DNA from: Gaeumannomyces sp. JS-464
Lineage: Eukaryota > Ascomycota > Sordariomycetes > Magnaporthales > Magnaporthaceae
DNA: 64,000 nucleotides
Assembly: GCA_002197995.1 (NCBI GenBank)
Contig: NGZR01000004.1
Location: 2,604,001 to 2,668,000 of the forward strand
Direction of reading: 5' to 3'
The notes under the pieces are model-generated. The model ran no database searches, was not told the origin of the DNA, and was given only the letters and a program-made list of their open reading frames with translations. Position 1 is the stretch's first letter; each line of letters begins with the position of its first letter. This document shows positions 57,143 to 64,000 of the stretch, piece by piece. The position numbers and the translations under genes are program-made.

Positions 57143-57857
57143 TCACTGCGCCGGAGGCTGGTAGTTCAAGGGGCGCCTGCAAGTATTTAGTGTCAACATG
57201 GGTCACTTGTTGTCCTCGGGATCCTCCCCGGCTCGTCGCACGGGCGCCTCCCGTTTTGAGCAAGCTGCATGGATTTGGCGGTGAGAACTCACTTGAACAG
57301 CAGGATGTGCGGCTCGGGCTCATGCACCTCGTAGTGCTCCCATCCAAGACTCTGCATGTGGTGTCAGTGGGGGCGCGGTCGGTTTAGAATGAGCAGGGGG
57401 GCTTCCTGACCTGAGTGATGCCCATGCCTCGCCACTCGTCCTCCCATAGCAGCTTCAGCGTGCCCTTTGAGCTGTCGTGGTAGTCCTTGGGGATCGCTTT
57501 CAACATGGCTTTCGGCAGTTGGACCTGTTGCGGTGCAGGGTTAGTATCCACGGTCCATCGGCATCGATGTCGCAGTGCGCGGCTTTTCGGAAAGCGAGGG
57601 CATGTTTACATGTCTGTACTCGTACTCGGAGTCGTTGTATCTGGAAAACACCGGGTCAGTACGCGACGCAGGACGAAGCGGGCAAGCGCCGACGCGCATT
57701 TCGGGCGCTCACCGTGACGAGTAATGAATGGAGTCAATAAACTCCTCCAACCTCTCGCGCTCCCATCGGTCAAGGGACGAGGCTCGGCGTTGCGACGGGA
57801 GATATCTATGCCCATCTCGTTGTATTCCGGCTCGGGAGCAGGGGACGACTTGGACAT
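57143..57857 (-). CDS. cks1: Cks1/Suc1 cyclin-dependent kinase regulatory subunit (one apparent frameshift)
   Basis: Small CDK-binding phospho-adaptor essential for cell-cycle progression. Five minus-strand exons: 57857-57713, 57640-57610 (31 nt), 57524-57411, 57351-57293, 57176-57143 (34 nt). The spliced reading gives [39 protein letters not shown] (split here by introns), [35 protein letters not shown] and [10 protein letters not shown], all family hallmarks including the [10 protein letters not shown] kinase/anion-site segment. The exon lengths total 383, one short of 128 codons. The missing base is at about 57762-57766, where [13 protein letters not shown] must join [13 protein letters not shown]. 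With it the protein is 127 residues, normal for filamentous fungi. Start ATG 57857. Confidence 0.93.
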
Positions 57858-59137
57858 GGCGATCTCTGGTGGCGCGCGACGAGCTGCTGCTGTGCGTTTT
57901 GGTCTGGTAATTTATTCCCCGCAGAAGTTGAACGAGCAATGCTTTGGCCGAGGTCGGCACGCGAGGTGCGCGGGGCCCAACTTTGGACGCGGAAGACGAA
58001 GGGATCGAAGTTCAAAAGAACGTGGTGACGGGCGAGCTCGAGAGAAAGAAGAAAAAAGAAGGGTTGCGACAACGGTGCCCGGACACGGACTAAGAGGGAA
58101 ATTTAAAGAGTCCAGGGGCAGATAGATGGCTTGGGGAAGAAAAAGGAGAGGCTCCAAAAGCTTCTGTCTTGTCCGGTGGCTCGCGCTGTCGAATTGTGAG
58201 GGGCACCGATGTGGAAGACTAAAAGAGCTCGCTTGGCCCGCCGCTTTCTTGGCCGCGGGCAGGTCCACCCAGTCCAAGTAAACAAACGCACCCCACTGGT
58301 AGAGGCCCGTGCGCGCAAATTCCCCAACTGTGGCATCACCTGACCACTGGAGTCACTGCCTGCGTGTGATCAATGGAACCCAGAAAGATGAATGGATGCA
58401 GCTAAGCGGGAGTTGCCGGGCGTGTAGAGCTAAGCGCGGGACTGGCTTGGGGAATTGAAGTTGTGAAGAGAGTTTTCCTGCCTGTCTGTGTTGCATCTCG
58501 AAATGGCTGATGGGTTGCTGCGTTGAACTATCAGCTCTGTCACAGCTGTTCAGGTTCCTGCTCAATTACTCGCAGGCAGCGAATCGAGTTGCGAGTGGAG
58601 CGGAGGCCACGCCGGCCAGCGGGGCTTCTGGAGCTCCGAATTCGAGCGTATCCCTGGCATCAGCACCTGAGCCAGGAGTCAGGTCGGCACTCAGGAAGGA
58701 AATCCAAAAGACAAAAGACTATCTGAAATAACACACACAAGAATTTAGTTTGACCCATATCTGGATCTAGATTGAGTCACTATCATATGGTATACATGAC
58801 AAAAGGCAGTTGATGTGTTGATGTTGGCCGCGACAAGTGACTGCGCAGTTGAGATTGGAATGTGTGCACGGACCACATTGCATCTATCGATTTTTTCTTG
58901 CTCCATTGGAATAACCAACCCAACCACTCTGGCCTGCTGAGAAGCTTGTCGGCACCCACTTTTTGCACACAGCAAGCCAGCACGCTACTCGAGCACCATC
59001 CCGAATAACGCGTCCCCCGTCGACCGCGATATCCATCCGTATCGGACGAGGCTATCACGACCCGCAGAGCTTTGATGGCCTGCAAATTTGCGTAATTGGC
59101 TTGCGTTTCTTTCTGCGACCGCATCCCACCCTGTGCG
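57858..59137. promoter_or_regulatory. divergent promoter region, cks1 / rsc4-like
   Basis: 1.28 kb between two divergent start codons. A 73-codon ATG frame at 58510-58731 is unrecognised and not called. No clear TATA box. Confidence 0.45.
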
Positions 59138-61978
59138 ATGGAGAACAAGCGCAAGGCTGCTCCTGCCCAGCCAGCTGGAGCCGGCGACGGCGACGACCGC
59201 GCCTCCAAGCGACGAAAGGGGCCCGCAGTAAGTGTGCATCGACCATATTTCTGTCCCAGCGCATGCTGGCTGTATCGGCTTTTGGGGGCTCTGCTGGCGC
59301 AGCCGCCCGCGACAGGCATATCAGAATCTGCCGCGCTGCGCAAACCGATGGGAGGCGACAGGACCTACCTAGGTTTCCGCAGGCCGCCCTCCTGGATGCT
59401 CGCGCCCAAAGACTCTCCGTCAACCTGGCCCCCTCCTCCATCCTCCATCCCCGTCCCCTTTTCAACCCTGACGACCGCCGAGTGGGAAGATCGCGCCCGC
59501 GCATTCGAACCTGTGCTGCGCTCATCGAGCCCCTCGCCATTTCGACGACCTCGACACGCTCGACCACACCCTACCAAGCCAATTAATGCAATTCCACTAA
59601 AACCCTCTTTTTGCGGCAGGGCAACTCCGAATATGACCTTTTCCAAGGGGAGTCACCAGAATCAACGACGCACTATGGCCAGCAATTCCTGTTCCAAATT
59701 CGTCGCACCAGCGACAAGACGTGAGCCTTCAACCATTCCCAACCAACGCATTCGATTGATCGATCGCCTGGGCAGTGCACCGCATAGGTATATGCTGCCT
59801 CTGCTGACACGTTGCTGCAACGTAGTGGTCGGCTCGTCGCAACCTATTTCGAGAAGCTTTTACCCCGCGAGGGTAACGAGGATTACTATGCAAAGACACG
59901 GATGCCCCTCTCCCTCGAAACCATCGAGCAGAAGCTGGCAAACAAGGAGTTCTCTAGCATGTCGGAGCTCGAGAGCTACTTCAAGCGTATGGTATCAAAC
60001 GCAAAGGACTTCTACGACCGAGGCAGCCAGGTGTATGATGACGCCGAGCGCGTCAGGAAGGCTCTCAGTAACTATATGGTCAAGACCAACCCGGCGTACA
60101 AGCTGAACCCGTCCTACAGCGCAGTCCCCGTCCCGATTCCGGACGGTTACCAGCACAGCGACAACCTCGCCGCCCCTGCCAAGGCTACGCCCCGCAAGGC
60201 TTCCAACCCCAAACCTGTCGAGGCAGCAAAACGGAACGGCGATGTGTCCGCGGATGCACAGGATGAAGACGAGGAGGGCGATGACGATGGCGAAGCCGAG
60301 GAGGAAGGCGAAGAGTCTGATGATGGTGATGCCGACGGCGACTCGGAGGCCGAGGTGGTTACTGCCAAGAGGAGAGGACCAGGCAGGCCTCCAAAGAAGC
60401 CCGACGTCGAGTACGAGGGGGTTCCGTATAAAAGCCTGACATTCCAGCAGGCACAGGAGAAGATTGTCGAGGAGCTGCTGCGCAAGAAGGAGCAAGAGTG
60501 AGTCCACCACAATCCACGCATTGCCCCCTCCCAAAGCTAACCTTGTCGCCAGGGATGATGACTTTGCACACTTCGAGCCATTCCTGAACCTACCACCTCG
60601 CCAGCTACGTGATTACTACCAGGTCATCAAAGAGCCAATCTGCCTGAAGAAGCTTCACAAGCTCGTCCGAGGCATCCACAGCAGACGGGACAAGGGGGGC
60701 AAGAGCGACTTCAAAACATGGGCCGCGTTCGAGGAGAAGGCCAGTCTTCTCTGGGAAAATGCTTACTACTACAACGAGGACGGGAGTGAAATCTGGCAGC
60801 TGGCCAAGGAGCTCGAGGTATACCTACTTCCTCTGTCCCCTCATCTTCGCCCGTTTCGGGTGCTCGCTTCCATCAAAGCCCACATCCTAATAATCTTGGC
60901 CAACTGCAGGATTTCTTCAGAGCCCAGCTCCAAGAGGCAAAAGCAGTTGTGGCGGAGCCTCCTGCACCAAAATCCATCAAACTGAAGCTGGCTGGTAAGG
61001 AGACACCCACCCTTCCGAAGAAGATCACCATTCATGTTGCTCCAGGCAACTCCAATTCGGTGGGGTCTCCGGGCCCCGCGACCGCACAGTCTGCGGGCTC
61101 TCTGCCCTCAGACGGTCCTGTGAACGGCGCCGGCGCCGCCCGTGGCACCCCCAACGGCACAAACGGTACTCCACCCATGGTCGTGGAAGAGGCCGAGAGG
61201 GCTGGAAACTCAAGGAGCACCTCCCTCTCCATCCCGCCGCCCACGATCTCGGCCGCGGCTGGCACGGCAGCAAGCGCGCATTCGCCCGCAGTTGCTATTC
61301 CATCAACTGCTCCCGCCACTCCCTCCGGCCACGTCCCGCTCGGAACGTCAAATGGCCAGGTTCCCGCGGTGGCAGGCCAAGATGCGCCGAATGCTTCCCC
61401 TCAGCAGCACAACACACTAGGAGCAAGCCTTGCGAAACTCTACGACCTCAAGTGTCGGCATCCTGGAAGGGGTAAGCGCGATCAAACCAAGATCCACGGT
61501 CCCTCTGGCGTACTGTCTCTTTTCTGACCGGTCCCTATGCATAGGTGTCGCCGATGCTCTCATAACAAAACTCGTCATCAGGACGCATCCGAACGCGCGG
61601 AACGTCGAGTCGCGCTTCGAGTTTTGCCTGCCAGCGCACCCAAAGCTCACCCAACGGTCGGTGTCAGTCAACATACCCATCAGCTCCTGGAACGTCCAGA
61701 TCATGCCCACCATCTCTCCTCAACTGCTTGATGGTCGACGCCCGTATAAGCTCTACGCCATCGTAAACGGCCGTGTCCTGCCGCGTGTGATATCTCCACC
61801 GCTCCCCAATGGCCAGGTCGAGAAATCGCAGATGCTGTTTGACGCCCAGCTGCAGCACGGAGTCAACAAGATCTCATTGCAGATGGTCGCCGCTGCGCCC
61901 AAGGATACCACATTGCCGGATGGCGTTGATGCGGAATTCGAGATGATCACTGTGCTGGCCAACCTGGTGCGGCAGTGA
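59138..61978 (+). CDS. rsc4: Rsc4-like tandem-bromodomain chromatin-remodelling subunit
   Basis: Nuclear subunit of an RSC-type SWI/SNF remodeller that reads acetyl-lysine. Exons: 59138-59227, 59620-59720, 59826-60497, 60553-60817, 60910-61471, 61545-61978; total 708 codons. Basic N-terminus (MENKRKAAPAQ, ASKRRKGPA). Bromodomain 1 spans about TSDKTGRLVATYFEKLLP through YYAKTRMPLSLETIEQKL and MVSNAKDFYDRGSQVYDDAE. A long acidic linker with an AT-hook-like RRGPGRPPKKP follows. Bromodomain 2 spans DFAHFEPFLNLPPRQLRDYY, VIKEPICLKKLHKLVRG and LLWENAYYYNEDGSEIWQLA. The S/T/P/A-rich segment precedes a conserved C-terminal domain (GVADALITKLVIRTHPN, SVSVNIPISSWNVQIMP, LYAIVNGRVLPR). Asn in both N-A-K-D-F-Y/N-A-Y-Y-Y positions is kept. 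Intron 1 is 392 nt, longer than the others, so a short extra exon there is possible. Intact. Confidence 0.9.
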
Positions 61979-62974
61979 AACGGCGAAAGGGGGCCCCTTT
62001 TTGAGCGTGGGTGTTTCTTGCACCTGATTTTCCGGGTCCTCCGGTTTACCAAGCGGGTGCACCAGCACAACTTAATTGCATGTCCTGGCAGGGTGGAGTC
62101 GGTGATCCTCACCGCTCGTTGGCCCGGGGAGAGGCATGAGAAGCATTGGGCTTCCCTGCTCGGGCCTCGGCCGGCTGGTCCTCCGCTCAGAGATCTCGGG
62201 TGTGGGCACGGGCAGGCACACTACCAAGATGTGTCTGGTCTCGATGGCGACAAATTTGCGCCCTGACGCTACACCGCACACAGAACGTGCATGGCTCCAT
62301 GCTGGGAGGTACCTGGGCATCGACCTACGGACCTCCGTTATATTACGTATCAAAGCCTATCTAGATATCTTGCTGCTAGGTCTTGTCCTTGTCGGCGAAC
62401 TCGCCAACGAATGTTCCACACTGGCGGACTTGCCGTCATATGGTTTTTTTTCTTTCTTTTTTTTTTTTCTTTTTTTCCTTCTTATTCCTCTTAACCTACC
62501 CACAGGTACCCTAGCACTTCCATACTTCCATAGGCCTACTTGTACCGTCGGCTAGGAATTCTTCAGAGTCAAATTTGAAGCCAGTCATGCAAGCGCAGTC
62601 TTTTCGACCAGGTACCCGGCAAATAGCAGTGAAGGACGGGAACCCCGGTTTGCAGTGGGTGGCGTAGCGCTCAAAGACTTTTTTTTTCTCCCTCCGCGTC
62701 CCCAGCGCCTGGAATCGCGAGCTGGACCCCTCAATTCGCTGGCGGGGTGTCCAGGACTGATGGAGTGGGGCGGGCTGATCGCCCCAATGGAAAAAAAAAA
62801 AAAAAGTTCGAATGCACTTACAAAATTTTCGTGGATTTTTCTGTGATAAATTCTGCCGCCCACCCCACGACTGCATCTGCTTTTCCTCTCACCTCGCAGA
62901 GCGACACCATCCCGCTGTTCCAGCCCCAAAGCCGACCTTTTCCCAGGCAGATCCGTCAGGAAACCATCGCCAAG
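61979..62974. promoter_or_regulatory. promoter/leader region of the Ssb-type hsp70
   Basis: 996 bp between the rsc4-like stop and the hsp70 start in tandem orientation. A T/C-rich tract lies at 62444-62490 and an A15 run at 62790-62804. I could not recognise a clean heat-shock element, consistent with Ssb genes being growth- rather than heat-regulated in yeast. Confidence 0.5.

Positions 62975-64000
<1,026 letters not shown>

Noticed and set aside
58510..58731. 73-codon ATG frame between cks1 and rsc4
   Set aside because: Short, unrecognised, and inside a divergent promoter region.

Overview
This window is nuclear DNA of a filamentous ascomycete. Genes are split by short introns (mostly 57-140 nt, GTRNGT...YAG), coding DNA is GC-rich, and intergenic DNA is rich in homopolymers and microsatellites. 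The family content (an APSES regulator of the StuA/Asm-1 type, Pal1, a GH55 glucanase, a hybrid C2H2/fungal-specific transcription factor, an Rsc4-like protein, Ssb-type Hsp70) fits Sordariomycetes. The N-terminal wording of the StuA protein reminds me of Magnaporthales, but that rests on memory, not on a search. I see no bacterial operons, phage, CRISPR array, rRNA, or intact transposon.

Layout. 1-12.1 kb holds no gene I can support; it is the region upstream of stuA (+, to 14.53 kb). Then come a coiled-coil Slk19/Alp7-like protein (+, 16.25-18.76), a DUF2461 protein (-, 19.57-21.03), a phytanoyl-CoA dioxygenase-family enzyme (+, 21.61-22.51), a four-helix MARVEL-like membrane protein with a histidine-rich tail (+, 23.65-25.04), a C2H2 + fungal-specific-domain transcription factor in five exons (-, 26.03-29.58), a 4.9 kb gap, a secreted GH55 beta-1,3-glucanase (+, 34.47-37.07), an EFM7/Nnt1-like methyltransferase (-, 37.31-38.16), a 4.3 kb gap with a lower-GC stretch, an alpha/beta hydrolase (+, 42.47-43.49), a 2OG-Fe(II) oxygenase (-, 43.96-45.09), an NCS1 nucleobase-type permease (+, 45.85-47.71), Pal1 (-, 48.13-49.52), Usb1 (+, 51.59-52.72), Ero1 (-, 53.10-55.05), Cks1 (-, 57.14-57.86), an Rsc4-like double-bromodomain protein (+, 59.14-61.98), and the 5' part of an Ssb-type Hsp70 (+, 62.98 to the window edge).

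How the genes relate. Most are unconnected housekeeping or developmental genes. The only arrangement that hints at a shared pathway is the alpha/beta hydrolase, 2OG oxygenase and NCS1 permease block (42.5-47.7 kb). The oxygenase and permease are divergently transcribed from one 767-bp region with four HGATAR (GATA-factor) sites. This is an inference.

The most striking feature is that eight conserved genes (stuA, Slk19-like, DUF2461, GH55, EFM7, Pal1, Ero1, Cks1) each need one or more tiny indels to read through, mostly in homopolymers or CG/GC repeats. With the corrections the coding lengths become multiples of three and family motifs rejoin. This looks like a consensus-sequence error signature rather than eight independent pseudogenes. 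I found no convincing undescribed system; the best candidates are listed as findings with their limits.
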